Shown here piece after piece: positions 1-8,979 of a stretch of 38,981 nucleotides of DNA. Positions within the stretch are counted from its first letter, which is position 1. Every line of letters begins with the position of its first letter. The notes under the pieces were generated by a model. It saw nothing but the letters and a program-made list of their open reading frames with translations, ran no database searches and was not told the DNA's origin. This stretch comes from Defluviitaleaceae bacterium (GTDB lineage Bacteria > Bacillota_I > Bacilli_A > MOL361 > Turicibacteraceae), in NCBI GenBank assembly GCA_009778135.1, contig WRKJ01000093.1, positions 1-38,981 on the forward strand. Reading direction: 5' to 3'. Position numbers and translations under genes: made by a program.

Positions 1-86
1 TTAATTTCAATGGATTCACCGCGGGCAAGTATCTTCTGGGCTTGTTCTAAAATCTGTTCATACCGTTCCTCTAAGCTGATCCCCAT
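1..86 (-). CDS. 5' end of an unidentified gene, cut by the window edge
   Basis: An open frame runs from an ATG at 86 (minus strand) off the left edge, giving about 28 residues beginning MGISLEERYEQILEQAQKIL, a charged, probably helical start. It overlaps by 16 nt the end of the short upstream frame at 71-172, which suggests translational coupling, or that the two frames are one gene broken by a frameshift. The Shine-Dalgarno match before the ATG (GTAGGTG) is moderate. The visible part is too short to assign a family. Confidence 0.4.
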   Translation of the reverse strand, partial: MGISLEERYEQILEQAQKILARGESIEI

Positions 87-172
87 AGGCTTACACCTAC
101 TTTCTCTTTAAGTTCAACTGGCTCAAATATAATCTCGTAAGGGATTCGCCTTAACATACTTTCTACTACCAT
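71..172 (-). CDS. small overlapping ORF, 33 aa
   Basis: This minus-strand frame starts at the ATG at 172 behind AAAGGCGTGAT and ends in a TAG at 71-73, inside the start of the next frame. The product begins MVVESMLRRIPYEIIF and contains FEPVELKEKVG. A plausible promoter lies upstream on the minus strand (TTTACA, 17 nt, TAATAG, about 197-225). The overlap resembles a coupled gene pair. It could also be the front part of the following gene after a frameshift. No family is recognised. Confidence 0.35.
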   Translation of the reverse strand: MVVESMLRRIPYEIIFEPVELKEKVGVSLWGSA

Positions 173-241
173 ATCACGCCTTTATCTGCACGCTATTAAA
201 GCGATCGTCATCATGTGTAAATCCTACCATAAGGCATGTTT

Positions 242-256
242 GATTTGTATCAAATC
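242..256. promoter_or_regulatory. 15-bp palindrome GATTTGTATCAAATC, possible operator
   Basis: Perfect 6-bp arms (GATTTG/CAAATC) surround TAT, about 70 nt upstream of the minus-strand ORF start at 172. The position suits an operator for the genes leaving the left edge. The binding protein is unknown. Confidence 0.3.
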
Positions 257-366
257 GTTGTTATTTTTTAGCTAAAAAAACGCTATATGAGTAAGCTTTG
301 ATAAATTTATGTTGATTTTTGACTTAGACAGTTCCTAGAAATGAAATAGCTTCCGGTCAACAAACG

Positions 367-420
367 AAAAAATGCACCGATGCATATACCAGTCGTCGTA
401 TATGTATCGGTGCATTTTTT
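367..420. terminator. strong bidirectional-type hairpin with no adjacent gene
   Basis: A stem of about 23 bp, AAAAAATGCACCGAT... pairing with ...ATCGGTGCATTTTTT, has one wobble pair, a short loop and A/T runs on both sides. It lies between the minus-strand gene leaving to the left and the adhesin starting at 819, and terminates no visible gene. Confidence 0.75.
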
Positions 421-818
421 ATGATCTATTAAAATCTGTTTTTGCGGATGTTTCATTTTAAAGGTTGTCTATCACAAGCATGATCATTTTTTACAGGGAA
501 TGGCTTGGGTAGGTATATGGATGGGTTCGCCGTTAAGGGTCGCCATCATTTTCATTTGAAAATGAATATGTGGCATCAAGAATAGTGATTTTTAAAGTTA
601 CTGATAATTCAGTCATTTGAATCATTTGTGATATTTATCGTAACATTTATGCTATTTGTCGTATTTAAAGGAATTAAATGATACAAAGAAAGTATTTAAT
701 ACTCCAACAGAAATAAAATCTCTCTTTTTTTGTGGTATGATTTATGTTGTATGATTATGTAGAAATTACTCACAGAAAGTCACTGTGCTAATGAAAAACT
801 TTAAAGAGGTGAAGACCT
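421..818. promoter_or_regulatory. about 400-nt control region upstream of the adhesin
   Basis: No credible gene lies here. The clearest element is the perfect palindrome CATTTTCATTTGAAAATG at 547-564 (8-bp arms, 2-nt centre). Its TTTTC...GAAAA spacing is too wide for a standard CodY box. TATGAT boxes at 736-741 (preceded by TGG) and 750-755 are the best -10 candidates, but neither has a convincing -35. The adhesin ribosome binding site, AGAGGTGA, is at about 805-812. Confidence 0.4.
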
Positions 819-3800
819 ATGTTGAAAAAAAAGATAAGTAAGTTCATGTTATTTTTATTAGCTGTCTTACTTGTTTTTGATCCATTTTTGAGTGCTTTTG
901 GACAAGAAAATGGATGGAGTAATCGTGATGAACAAGCTCTGCTTGTTGAGGAAGAGGGTGTTGAACAAATACTTGAATCTGCTTTAGAACTTGCTTTAGC
1001 AGAGATGGAATTGAATTCAACACTACCCATTGGAGATCGTGGATTGACAGAGCTTTTTCCAGTGTCATCACAACGATTCTTAGCGGAAATGGTTGCAGCT
1101 AATGAATCTGTTGCAGCAACGAATGCAGCTGTGGATGGGATTGGTTGGATTTATTCAGGGGATATTGCGGTTAACCGTGACAATTTCCTTGACTTCTTCC
1201 ATTTAAATAATCCTCAAGTGACCTATGATGTGGCAACAGGTGGCGTTGTTTTAACACAGGAACAAGGCAATCAAGTTGGGAGTGTCACCTTGGCACCACG
1301 TATTGATATGGGTCAAGATTTCCTTTTAACAGCGAATATTTTCCTTGGAAGAGCAACGCAACAAGGAAGAAATCAATACGGTGAATGGATTTCCCCAGGA
1401 GTTGCAACGGCAGCTGGAACGGTACCTTTAGATGGTCGTTCTAATTTTCGAGGTGCTGATGGGATTGCTTTTGGATTTCATCCTAATGAAACCCGTCGCA
1501 TAGGGACCGCAGGGAATGGCCGAGGGATTGGAAATCTACCAGGTGCTTTTGGATTTACTTTTGATACGTGGTGGAACGGAACAGGTGCAGCAACTGTGAC
1601 AGAAACAGGCACAGGTGCCTATGAAGCTGATCCAAGACATTTTGGCTACCCAGCTACAGGTGCAGGTATTTCAGGTGCAGGTGTTCCATTTGGTGGTTTT
1701 GTGACGACAGAACTTAATGCAAATAATGTTCCAACAGCCCGTGTTTATTTAGGTGCATCGGGGGCTTTGTCCGCACCTCAACAGCTAGGGAATGGGACAC
1801 CGGGTCAACCAGGATCGACAGCTATGCTTCGAGCGAGTTCAACGCATACAGTTGGAACTTTAAATCCGACGAATAATCAGTGGCATCATGTGACATTTAG
1901 TTATAATGCGTCGACGCAAATCTTACGTATCATTTACACCCATAGTTCAGCTTTACAGCGTCTTGATCCAAATGATGACATTGGTTATGTTCCGGATCCT
2001 GCTTTAGTCGCAGCGATTCCAGGTGCACAACAAATATGGGAAAAATATTTGGGAGACATTTTAGCGGAAGAAACGATTAACGATGATGAATTTACAAATG
2101 CGCAATCAATTTCGTATGCATTTAGCGTTGGTGCGGCAACAGGTGGGAGTGTAAATGATCAAAGATTTAGAATTTTATCTATGGAATACACAGCTTTGAC
2201 AGGTTGGATTACAGCCCGTTATTTTGAAGATGATCAATATCATCATGAACTGTTAGCGCCATTAGAAAACTTTGTGGATGTACCTGAGGAGTGGAGTATT
2301 GAATTAGGTTACACAGCAGAGCCAACTGAGATTATCAGTGTTGAAAGAGATGAAGCTGGCAATATTTTGTCGACCACCTACCGTCGTAGTCTCGGTTGGT
2401 ATCATCAAGAGCAACGTTTAAGAGATCAAGGCTGGTATCGAAGCCGAACGACTGTTAATTTCGTGTCAGGTATGAGTATGGACGATGTATATGGTTTTCC
2501 AGGGGCTTCTTGGCAGTATGTTTCAATTCCGCAAGACAACTTTTCTGGTCAAAGACATATTGCTTCGTCAAGGGCGTATACGACAGGAACGATTACTTAT
2601 TATTTCCGTCGTCCAGCAGGTTTTATTGATGTCATGAAGGTTGATGAATTTGGTGGTCCTTTAGCTGGTGTTGAGTTTGAGGTTCGAGATGCAAATGGTG
2701 ATGTTGTCATGACACAAGTTCATCGTCAAGAAGCTGGCGAGTACTTATGGACAGATGCCGATGCCCATGGTAGACGTCATCCTGTTTTAGATGTCGTGCC
2801 GCTTACGATTACGACTGATGCTGATGGTCGTGCCACAACAGGTCTGATCCCTGCATGGCGTTACGTTTCTACAGCTTATAGCTATGTTTATATGTTGGCA
2901 GAAGGTGTTTTAGGTCCAGCAGGTACCAGAGAAGTGCCAGGTGGGACGCCGACAAGAATAGAGCTTGGCTGGGAACGTCAAATTAGAAATGTGGGAACAT
3001 TGCCAGTTGGCGTGTATTATTTAGTAGAGACGCGTACGCCAGCACCTCATGTTTTAAGGACAGATCCAATTCGAGTAGAAATACCGTTTGAAGAAGCACA
3101 AGATATTCGCGTTCCAGTTACAATTAGCAACTTTGAAGCAAGAGGTGTTATTGAAATTGCAAAAGAGAATGCTTCAGGTGAAAGGCTCGGTGCAGGATTC
3201 AGATATGCCATTTACCCAGTTGTGGATGGTGTAAGAGCTGAAGTTCCATTGATGACGCTTGAAACAAATGAGGCTGGCATTGCGACAACACCAGTAGCGA
3301 TTCCTGAGATTGTTGTTGATGATGAAGGTCGAGAAATTCGTGTGAATGATGAACGTTTATTACTTGGAACCTACGACGTGGTGGAAGTTTATGCCCCTTA
3401 TCCTTGGGTGCTGGATTCGAGACCGATACGTGTCACACTTGGATTTGAAGGTGAACGCGTTGAAACTGTTTTTGAATCAGTGACACAAGTGAATTTTCGT
3501 TATCCAAGTATCACTGTAGAGATGGATGATGAAGTGAATCCAGAACAGATAACAGGTGAGCCAAGATTTGAAGATTCAACCGTCAGGTGGGAAATTTTAG
3601 ATTCGGAAGGCCATGTGGTCGCTTCCGGGGAAGGAAGCGAGATTCCGCAGTCTGTACTTGAAGGGTTAAGTTCGGGCAATTACCGTGCTTATTTGATCGA
3701 AGAATTGTCGGAAAAAGCAGCGTTAGAAGCATTAGAAAATGGGGCGTTTACACCTGGCTTATCTCAGTCTGGACAAGCGGGCTATCATAGACAAGGGATA

Positions 3801-6800
3801 GATTTCACGATTCGCGTCCCAGAAATTGAAATAGAAATAGATCGACCAGTGAACCCGACAACGATTACGGGTTTACCTCATATGCCTGATGTGGATCCAG
3901 AGGTTTTAGCTAACAATACCGTCTGGGAAATTCTGGATTCGGAGGGCAATGTCGTTGCATCTGGACCAGGAACTGTGATTCCAGAAGCTATCTTGCGAGA
4001 TTTGGAAGAAGGTTCGTACAGTGTTGTGTTTGTTGTCACAGACCCAGAAACCGGTTTGAGCGCACGGGATGAAACGACATTTGTTATTCGTTTCCCAGAA
4101 ATTGACGTCGTGTTAGACGATGTGTTAAACCCAACAGAAATTACGGCTCAACCTTCGATTCCAGGGGTTCCCACTCATGTATTAGAAGACAATACGACAT
4201 GGGAAATTTTAGATTCAGAAGGTCGTGTTATTGCATCTGGACCAGGGACTGTGATTCCAGAGGATATCTTGAGAAACTTAGAAGAAGGTGCTTATACAGC
4301 AGTCTTTGTTGTCACAGATCCGGAAACGGGAGAAACAGCGCAAGCAGACGTAAGTTTTAATACGCGTTTTCCATATATAACGGCTGATATTGATCGCATT
4401 GTCAATCCAGGAGAAATAACAGGAAATCCAATTATTCCAGGGTTATCTGAGGAAGCTTTAGAAGCAAGCACGACATGGGAAATCTTAGATTCAGAAGGTC
4501 GTGTTATTGCATCTGGATCAGGTACTGTGATTCCAGAAAATATCTTGAGAAACTTAGAAGAAGGTTCTTATACGGCAGTGTTTGTTTTGACAGATCCAGA
4601 GACGAGAGAAACAGTACAAGCAGAAGTTCCATTTATGATTCGCGTCCCAGAAATTGAAGCAGAAGTAGACCGTGAGTTGAACCCAACCGAAATCGTCGGT
4701 CATCCGTCTCTTTTAGGTGTACCTGAAGAAACAGTGGAAGAACGTACCACGTGGACCATTTTGGATACATCAGGCAATGTGGTGGCATCAGGGTCGGGGA
4801 CTGTGGTTCCAGAAGAAATACTGAGGGATTTAGAAGATGGCGCTTATACAGCAGTCTTTGTTGTGACCGATCCAGAAACAGGAGAAACGGCACAAGCAGA
4901 CGTCACATTTGAGATTCGACGCCCAGAAATCACGGCTGTTGTTGATCAACCGATCAATCCAACCCTTATTACGGGTCACCCATCTATTCCAGGGGTTCCT
5001 GCTCATGTATTAGAAGGGAATACGACATGGGAGATTCGAGATGCAGCAGGCAATGTGGTGTTATCTGGTGTTGGAACTGTTATATTAGCAGATGTTTTAA
5101 ACGATTTACCAAACGGTTCTTACACAGTTGCGTTTGTTGTGACCGACCCAGAAACAGGACAAACGGCACAAGCAGACGTCGCCTTTGAAATCGTTCATCC
5201 CGATCCAGTCGTCCCAGAACCGTTACCGCCTAGTCAAGACGTCATCATTGGTGATGATCATTTGATCAACCCAAATGAGATTGCGATTCATCCTTATGTG
5301 CCAGGTGTTCCAGAAGAGGTTTTAGCAGAAAATACGACATGGGAGATTCGAGATGCAGACGGAAATGTCGTGACATCCGGTGTTGGAACCGCGATTCCAG
5401 AGGATTTGTTGCGCGAATTAGAAGAAGGATTTTATCAAGTTGTGTTTGTTGTGACAAATCCAGAAACAGGAGAGACGACGGAAGCAGAGGTCGACTTTGT
5501 CATTCGTTATCCAGAAGTAACAGTAGAGGTCGATCAACCGTTCAATCCAGGTGTTATTACAGGAAATCCATCGCTTCTTGGTGTGCCGGCTGACGTGTTA
5601 GAAAGCAATACCACATGGGTGATTTTAGATGCGGGAGGAAATGTGGTGGCATCCGGTGTTGGAACAGTCATCCCAGACTCAGTTTTAAGTGAACTAGGTG
5701 GCGGTTCTTATACAGCATTTTTTGAAGTGATGGATCCAGTAACAAGAGAAACCGCTCAAACAACGGTTGTATTCGACATTCGCTATCCAGATGTAACAGC
5801 TGAAGCTGACCAGTCAATCAATCCAGGTGCTATTACAGGAAGTCCAAGCATCCCTGGTGTGCCAGCTGACGTGTTGGAAAATAACACCACATGGGTGATT
5901 TTAGATGCGGGAGGAAATGTGGTGGCATCTGGTGTTGGAACAGTTATCCCAGACTCAGTTTTAAATGAACTAGGTGGTGGTTCTTACACCGCAGTTTTTG
6001 AAGTGACTGATCCAGAAACAGGAGAAATGGCACAAGCAGCGGTCGTATTCGATATTCGTAGTCCTGAGATAGCGGCTTCTATCGATAAAACGACCAATCC
6101 AAGCGCCATCATTGGACATCCATCTCTCTTAGGAGTGCCAGCTGATGTTTTAGAAAATAATACGACGTGGGAGATTCGGGATGCAGCGGACAATGTGGTG
6201 GCATCTGGTGTTGGAACGATGATTCCTGAAACGGTATTGACTGCTTTGGCAGAAGGGACTTACACAGCGGTGTTTGTTTTAACCGATCCAGAAACAGGAA
6301 ACACTGCGCAAGCAGAAGTCTCTTTTGAGGTGATCCATCCAGAGGAAGCCGCACCAGCTCGTGAACTAGCCATTACCGCTGAGATTGATCAAGTGATTAA
6401 TCCGACCGTCATTACAGGACACCCTTATATACCAGGTGTTTCCGCACAAGTATTAGAAAATAATACAGCTTGGGTCATCTTAGACGAAGCAGGCAATGTG
6501 GTGGCATCTGGTGTTGGAACGACCATTCCTGAAGCGGTATTGAATGATTTAGCAGAAGGGACTTATACAGCGGTGTTTGTTTTAACCGACCCTGAAACAG
6601 GAGAAACAGCGCAAGCTTCGATCACCTTTGAAATAATCCATCCAGAGACGCAAGAAGTGCCGGAGATTCGAGAAGAACCAATAGAAGAACCAATAAGAGA
6701 GGTTCAACCCGTACCAGAGGCAGTGCATCCAGCATTACCACAAACAGGTACAGCTGTTGTTACGACACCTTTGGCAGGACTTTCTCTCGTCGGTCTTGGT

Positions 6801-6836
6801 TTAGTTTCGACAGTGATCAAAAAGAAGAAAAAATAA
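819..6836 (+). CDS. giant LPXTG surface protein with lectin-like head and 11 repeats
   Basis: This 2005-aa protein is probably a wall-anchored adhesin. ATG 819 follows AAAGAGGTGAAGACCT. A signal peptide (MLKKKISKF, hydrophobic core, to about residue 28) precedes a region at about 110-457 that resembles bacterial L-type (legume-like) lectins, with GADGIAFGFHP and GAFGFTFDTWW. A MucBP-like stretch follows, then two SpaA/Cna-B-like domains starting near 601 (GFIDVMKVDEFGGPLAGVEF) and 776 (GVIEIAKENASGERLGAGF). From about 895 to 1940 there are 11 repeats of about 92 aa sharing 'NP..ITG.P', 'TTWEILD..GNVVASG.GTVIP' and 'GSYTAVFVVTDPETGETAQA'. The C-terminus has LPQTG (about 1973), a membrane segment and a KKKKK tail, a sortase A-type signal. 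The sequence shows the architecture; ligand and adhesion role are inferred. No sortase gene is in the window. Confidence 0.93.
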   Translation: MLKKKISKFMLFLLAVLLVFDPFLSAFGQENGWSNRDEQALLVEEEGVEQILESALELALAEMELNSTLPIGDRGLTELFPVSSQRFLAEMVAANESVAATNAAVDGIGWIYSGDIAVNRDNFLDFFHLNNPQVTYDVATGGVVLTQEQGNQVGSVTLAPRIDMGQDFLLTANIFLGRATQQGRNQYGEWISPGVATAAGTVPLDGRSNFRGADGIAFGFHPNETRRIGTAGNGRGIGNLPGAFGFTFDTWWNGTGAATVTETGTGAYEADPRHFGYPATGAGISGAGVPFGGFVTTELNANNVPTARVYLGASGALSAPQQLGNGTPGQPGSTAMLRASSTHTVGTLNPTNNQWHHVTFSYNASTQILRIIYTHSSALQRLDPNDDIGYVPDPALVAAIPGAQQIWEKYLGDILAEETINDDEFTNAQSISYAFSVGAATGGSVNDQRFRILSMEYTALTGWITARYFEDDQYHHELLAPLENFVDVPEEWSIELGYTAEPTEIISVERDEAGNILSTTYRRSLGWYHQEQRLRDQGWYRSRTTVNFVSGMSMDDVYGFPGASWQYVSIPQDNFSGQRHIASSRAYTTGTITYYFRRPAGFIDVMKVDEFGGPLAGVEFEVRDANGDVVMTQVHRQEAGEYLWTDADAHGRRHPVLDVVPLTITTDADGRATTGLIPAWRYVSTAYSYVYMLAEGVLGPAGTREVPGGTPTRIELGWERQIRNVGTLPVGVYYLVETRTPAPHVLRTDPIRVEIPFEEAQDIRVPVTISNFEARGVIEIAKENASGERLGAGFRYAIYPVVDGVRAEVPLMTLETNEAGIATTPVAIPEIVVDDEGREIRVNDERLLLGTYDVVEVYAPYPWVLDSRPIRVTLGFEGERVETVFESVTQVNFRYPSITVEMDDEVNPEQITGEPRFEDSTVRWEILDSEGHVVASGEGSEIPQSVLEGLSSGNYRAYLIEELSEKAALEALENGAFTPGLSQSGQAGYHRQGIDFTIRVPEIEIEIDRPVNPTTITGLPHMPDVDPEVLANNTVWEILDSEGNVVASGPGTVIPEAILRDLEEGSYSVVFVVTDPETGLSARDETTFVIRFPEIDVVLDDVLNPTEITAQPSIPGVPTHVLEDNTTWEILDSEGRVIASGPGTVIPEDILRNLEEGAYTAVFVVTDPETGETAQADVSFNTRFPYITADIDRIVNPGEITGNPIIPGLSEEALEASTTWEILDSEGRVIASGSGTVIPENILRNLEEGSYTAVFVLTDPETRETVQAEVPFMIRVPEIEAEVDRELNPTEIVGHPSLLGVPEETVEERTTWTILDTSGNVVASGSGTVVPEEILRDLEDGAYTAVFVVTDPETGETAQADVTFEIRRPEITAVVDQPINPTLITGHPSIPGVPAHVLEGNTTWEIRDAAGNVVLSGVGTVILADVLNDLPNGSYTVAFVVTDPETGQTAQADVAFEIVHPDPVVPEPLPPSQDVIIGDDHLINPNEIAIHPYVPGVPEEVLAENTTWEIRDADGNVVTSGVGTAIPEDLLRELEEGFYQVVFVVTNPETGETTEAEVDFVIRYPEVTVEVDQPFNPGVITGNPSLLGVPADVLESNTTWVILDAGGNVVASGVGTVIPDSVLSELGGGSYTAFFEVMDPVTRETAQTTVVFDIRYPDVTAEADQSINPGAITGSPSIPGVPADVLENNTTWVILDAGGNVVASGVGTVIPDSVLNELGGGSYTAVFEVTDPETGEMAQAAVVFDIRSPEIAASIDKTTNPSAIIGHPSLLGVPADVLENNTTWEIRDAADNVVASGVGTMIPETVLTALAEGTYTAVFVLTDPETGNTAQAEVSFEVIHPEEAAPARELAITAEIDQVINPTVITGHPYIPGVSAQVLENNTAWVILDEAGNVVASGVGTTIPEAVLNDLAEGTYTAVFVLTDPETGETAQASITFEIIHPETQEVPEIREEPIEEPIREVQPVPEAVHPALPQTGTAVVTTPLAGLSLVGLGLVSTVIKKKKK
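3502..6640 (+). repeat. 11 tandem repeats of about 276 nt inside the adhesin
   Basis: Eleven units of roughly 92 codons encode the adhesin stalk. The first is degenerate, and short proline/acid-rich spacers precede units 7 and 11. Units 8 and 9 are almost identical over part of their DNA (around 5611 and 5887, offset exactly 276 nt), which points to recent duplication or conversion. Confidence 0.9.
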
Positions 6837-6859
6837 TTTTTGATGAATGAAAGCTTCAG

Positions 6860-6889
6860 AGCTAGGCAACATAAGTTGCCTGGCTTTTT
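6860..6889 (+). terminator. terminator of the adhesin gene
   Basis: AGCTAGGCAAC and GTTGCCTGGCT form an 11-bp stem with one wobble pair around ATAA, followed by TTTTT, 24 nt after the stop codon. Confidence 0.85.
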
Positions 6890-6909
6890 AAATGACATAA
6901 AATTCAAGC

Positions 6910-6942
6910 AAAAAAAAGAACCAGAATAAACTTCTGATTCTC
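6910..6942 (-). terminator. terminator of rpsD
   Basis: Read on the minus strand, AGAATCAGAA pairs with TTCTGGTTCT and is followed by a run of seven T. It starts just after the rpsD stop. Confidence 0.85.
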
Positions 6943-6947
6943 ATTGA

Positions 6948-7547
6948 TTAACGGTTGTAGAATTCTACGATTAAACTTTCAGCAACGTCGACAAACACTT
7001 CTGAACGTTCAGGAAGTCTTAAATAAGTTCCTGTCATTGCGTTTTCGTCAAAGTCAACAAACGCTAAACGACTTACGGTTGATTCAATGGCAGCTTTGAT
7101 GATGACTAAACCTTTTGATTTTTCTTGCACACTGATTTTTTGACCTGGTGTCACTTGGAATGATGGGATGTCAACACGGCTTCCATCAACTTGAATGTGA
7201 CCATGATTAACCAATTGACGTGCTTGACGACGTGTTGCAGCAAGACCCATTCTGTAAACCAAATTGTCTAATCTTGACTCTAGTAAAAGAATGAAGTTTT
7301 CACCTTGCTTACCTGGCATTTTGCCTGCGCGTTCAAATGTACGACGAAATTGCTTTTCAGTGATACCATAAGCAAAACGTAATTTTTGCTTTTCTTGTTG
7401 TTGTAAGCCGTACTCAGATATTTTCTTACGCGCTTGACCATGTTGACCTGGTGGGAAAGGTCGTTTGTTTAATTCTTTACCATTTTCTAAAATTGAAAAA
7501 CCTAAACGACGTGAGATTTTCCAAGATGGTCCTGTATAACGTGCCAT
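6948..7547 (-). CDS. rpsD: 30S ribosomal protein S4
   Basis: This 199-aa protein is S4, a primary 16S rRNA-binding assembly protein of the small subunit. The N-terminus [16 protein letters not shown] lacks the zinc-binding cysteines of the four-Cys S4 type. The S4 RNA-binding domain is visible from about residue 88 ([27 protein letters not shown]). Length matches the family (about 200 aa). AAGGAGG lies 9 nt before the ATG. The gene is monocistronic, with its own promoter at 7756-7784, a leader of about 200 nt and a terminator. This arrangement is typical of autoregulated rpsD in Bacillota. Confidence 0.97.
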   Translation of the reverse strand: MARYTGPSWKISRRLGFSILENGKELNKRPFPPGQHGQARKKISEYGLQQQEKQKLRFAYGITEKQFRRTFERAGKMPGKQGENFILLLESRLDNLVYRMGLAATRRQARQLVNHGHIQVDGSRVDIPSFQVTPGQKISVQEKSKGLVIIKAAIESTVSRLAFVDFDENAMTGTYLRLPERSEVFVDVAESLIVEFYNR

Positions 7548-7750
7548 AATGTGGCCTCCTTAAATTTTAATGATGCTTGTCATTTATGATGTACTTTCAA
7601 GGAGAACTTCCGCTTTTGTTATCAGGATAGACTATCTAGGTCGTACGTTCGCCAACAGCAGCCGAGAAGGTTAAGCGTACTTATCGCATGAGAGCGGTAT
7701 TAATCTAAAATCTGTTAACAACAGCGAGTGGCTGCCTTTCAAACACACAG
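7548..7750 (-). ncRNA. rpsD 5' leader, probable S4 autoregulatory RNA
   Basis: About 200 nt separate the promoter from the rpsD ATG. The RNA holds several short helices, including a segment with CGCTCTCATGCG and a stretch with GCTGCTGTTGGCGAACG. In Bacillus-type rpsD, S4 protein binds such a leader to limit its own synthesis. Position and length support the call; I have not aligned it to the known leader family. Confidence 0.6.
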
Positions 7751-7755
7751 CATTC

Positions 7756-7784
7756 ATTCTATCATTTTTTGGTACATCTGTCAA
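7756..7784 (-). promoter_or_regulatory. rpsD promoter
   Basis: On the minus strand, TTGACA (7779-7784) is 17 nt from TAGAAT (7756-7761). It sits just past the 3' end of chrA, so chrA readthrough would also enter rpsD. Confidence 0.85.
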
Positions 7785-7791
7785 TTATTTT

Positions 7792-8973
7792 TTAAAACAT
7801 TCCGATTAAAAATCCGCCGATTGCACCTGCAACAACAACGATCCAGGGCGGTAGCTTCCAATAAGCAAGCAAAGCAAAAAGTAAAGCAAATAAAGCAAAG
7901 TCAACAGGGTTAAAAATGGAATGCATCCAAATGGGCTGATAAAAAGCAGCCAGTAACGTACCGACGACGGCGGCATTTAAGCCCATCAAAGCACGCTTAA
8001 TCAGCGCATTGCGACGTAATGCATCCCAAAAGGGGAGACAACCGTATAGCAACAAGATACCGGGTAAGAAAATGGCACCAATACCGATCAATGCGCCGAG
8101 GATGCCATTCATCACCGTTCCAATATAAGCAGCAAAGGTAAATAAAGGACCAGGCATCGCTTGTGTTAACCCGAATCCTGCGAGAAAAACATCACTTGCC
8201 ATTAAACCGGTTGGTACGAATTCAGCTTCCAAAAGGGGGAGTACGACATGTCCGCCTCCGAATACCAGCGCACCTGAGCGGAAAATGGGGTTAAAGAGGT
8301 TGAGCCATTGCTGATCCAAATGGGCGGTTATCAGTGGGAGTGCGATTAATAGCATAAAAAACAAAGCTAAGCAGGTCGTACCAAAGGTTTTTGAGACGTT
8401 AAAGGCGGTATTTTTCCCTTCAACATGAAGTGGTGTTTTGAAGCAGATAAGCCCCAGGATACCAGCGACCGTCAGAATGATGACTTGTGTAAATCGGGTC
8501 GGCCAAACGAGTAAAGTCACGAGCGCACCGAGCGCAATGGCTTTTGTTTTTTTATCAGGTGTCAACTTTGTGGCCATGCCTAAAGCAGCGTGAAGAACGA
8601 TAGCCAAAGAGACGATTCTTAAACCGTTTAGCCATGTGTGCGTGCTGGCATCTAAACTTTGTGCAAAGTGGGCAAACAGCGTGAGAATCAGCGCAGAAGG
8701 CCATGTGAAGCCGAGAAAAGCCATGATCCCACCTAAAACACCGCCTCGGGCAGATCCTACCCCGATGCCGACTTGAGAACTAGATGGACCCGGTAAAAAT
8801 TGTGCCAAAGCCATTAAATCGGCATAACTTTTGTCATCAATCCATTTTCTTTTTTTCACATATTCTGCGTGGAAATAACCGAGATGTGCTTGTGGACCAC
8901 CAAATGAAGTTAACCCTAACTTGGTGGCAACCCAAAAAATGTCAACCAAATTTTTAAATTTATTTTCTTTCAT
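7792..8973 (-). CDS. chrA: ChrA-family chromate/anion transporter
   Basis: This 393-aa membrane protein has the two-halved organisation of long-chain CHR (ChrA) transporters, which export chromate. The N-terminal half has GLTSFGGPQAHLGYF and LAQFLPGPSSSQVGIGVG. The C-terminal half repeats the theme with GALVFGGGHVVLPLLEAEF and GFGLTQAMPGPLFTFAAYIG. About ten to twelve hydrophobic segments are visible. The GGAAAGTGAG before the ATG overlaps the stop of the upstream HipA-like gene, so the two are probably coupled. Chromate is the family substrate; the real substrate here could be another anion such as sulfate. Confidence 0.9.
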   Translation of the reverse strand: MKENKFKNLVDIFWVATKLGLTSFGGPQAHLGYFHAEYVKKRKWIDDKSYADLMALAQFLPGPSSSQVGIGVGSARGGVLGGIMAFLGFTWPSALILTLFAHFAQSLDASTHTWLNGLRIVSLAIVLHAALGMATKLTPDKKTKAIALGALVTLLVWPTRFTQVIILTVAGILGLICFKTPLHVEGKNTAFNVSKTFGTTCLALFFMLLIALPLITAHLDQQWLNLFNPIFRSGALVFGGGHVVLPLLEAEFVPTGLMASDVFLAGFGLTQAMPGPLFTFAAYIGTVMNGILGALIGIGAIFLPGILLLYGCLPFWDALRRNALIKRALMGLNAAVVGTLLAAFYQPIWMHSIFNPVDFALFALLFALLAYWKLPPWIVVVAGAIGGFLIGMF

Positions 8974-8979
8974 GAGAAC

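Noticed and set aside
547-564. CodY box upstream of the adhesin
   Set aside because: The palindrome CATTTTCATTTGAAAATG has TTTTC and GAAAA arms, but the centre is four bases instead of one.
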